In this document: one piece after another, positions 13,340 to 13,481 of the stretch
Numbering within the stretch: the stretch's first letter is position 1
How the letters are laid out: every line of letters starts with the position of its first letter
Assembly (NCBI GenBank): GCA_016297585.1
Contig: JAEDGJ010000063.1
Coordinates: 1-13,481, forward strand
DNA length: 13,481 nt
Source of the DNA: Clostridiaceae bacterium
Lineage (GTDB): Bacteria > Bacillota > Clostridia > Oscillospirales > QAMX01
Direction of reading: 5' to 3'
Translations under genes and position numbers: made by a program
The notes under the pieces: model-generated
Database searches by the model: none
The model's input: the letters and a program-made list of their open reading frames with translations, nothing else
Told to the model about the DNA's origin: nothing

Positions 13340-13481
13340 CGGCACCCTGGGCATCAGGCAGGTGACGAGCTCGTAGGGGATCGTGTGGCAGGCGAGCGCG
13401 GTGTCGGCGGCGGTGATCGTGTTTTTGCCGTCGGAGCCGAAGACGATGACGTCGTCGCCGCGCTGCACGCCGGGGATGTCC
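13322..13481 (-). CDS. alr: Alanine racemase, C-terminal end (5' part beyond window)
   Basis: Only the last 52 complete codons are present. They read as the C-terminal beta domain of PLP-dependent alanine racemase, which makes D-alanine for peptidoglycan. Diagnostic features are the RGDDVIVFGS strand (family pattern GDEVVLxG), the ITAADTALACHTIPYEL helix (family pattern I-ELA---T-NYE) and the terminal LMPRVPRIVVD, which matches the family ending R-PR-Y. The catalytic residues lie outside the window. The mazF gene 221 bp downstream on the same strand is the neighbour expected in Firmicutes and supports the call. No T-tailed terminator was seen after the stop, so mazF may be read from alr transcripts. 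Confidence 0.92.
   Translation of the reverse strand, partial: DIPGVQRGDDVIVFGSDGKNTITAADTALACHTIPYELVTCLMPRVPRIVVD

Overview
The window reads as chromosomal DNA of a GC-rich Gram-positive anaerobe, most likely an uncultured gut Clostridia (Oscillospirales/Christensenellales type). This is an inference from several signs: strong purine-rich ribosome binding sites, near-consensus sigma-A promoters, an alr-mazF order typical of Firmicutes, a PheB-like ACT protein, and T-tailed intrinsic terminators. No rRNA, tRNA, CRISPR array or insertion sequence was seen. Thirteen protein genes are supported, two of them cut by the window edges.

Left edge, minus strand (1-1042): a consensus promoter drives an XRE repressor and, 149 bp further on, an ImmA/IrrE-type zinc peptidase. 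This is the repressor-plus-cleaving-protease pair known from ICEBs1 and prophages. A GC-rich hairpin with a T-tract facing the opposite way lies between the two genes.

Minus-strand operon (4461 down to 1007): a TGGACA-17-TATAAT promoter starts rsmE, then an eight-helix membrane protein, a PIG-L type deacetylase and a NagB-like isomerase/deaminase that lacks one catalytic residue. It ends at a clean terminator. Just upstream, in its own minus-strand unit, is a free-standing glutamine amidotransferase domain of the GlmS type with no SIS isomerase domain and a partly altered active site. Three neighbouring proteins therefore have amino-sugar folds and none forms a standard glmS/nagA/nagB set. 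This is the most unusual part of the window.

Plus-strand amino-acid block (5735-8953): a divergent promoter drives a small ACT-domain protein that seems to start at ATT. Homoserine dehydrogenase (with a shortened C-terminal regulatory region and a possible promoter of its own) and serine hydroxymethyltransferase follow, closed by a terminator. Together they cover homoserine formation and serine-glycine/one-carbon metabolism. A separate promoter then drives a 968-residue, apparently cytoplasmic glycoside hydrolase resembling GH106, which ends at a bidirectional terminator.

Right edge, minus strand (13481 down to 11993): the 3' end of alanine racemase, a MazF endoribonuclease with no MazE antitoxin gene between it and alr, and a membrane-anchored coiled-coil protein of unknown function. 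The alr-mazF gap contains a partial copy of the alr 3' end and a 13-bp inverted repeat.
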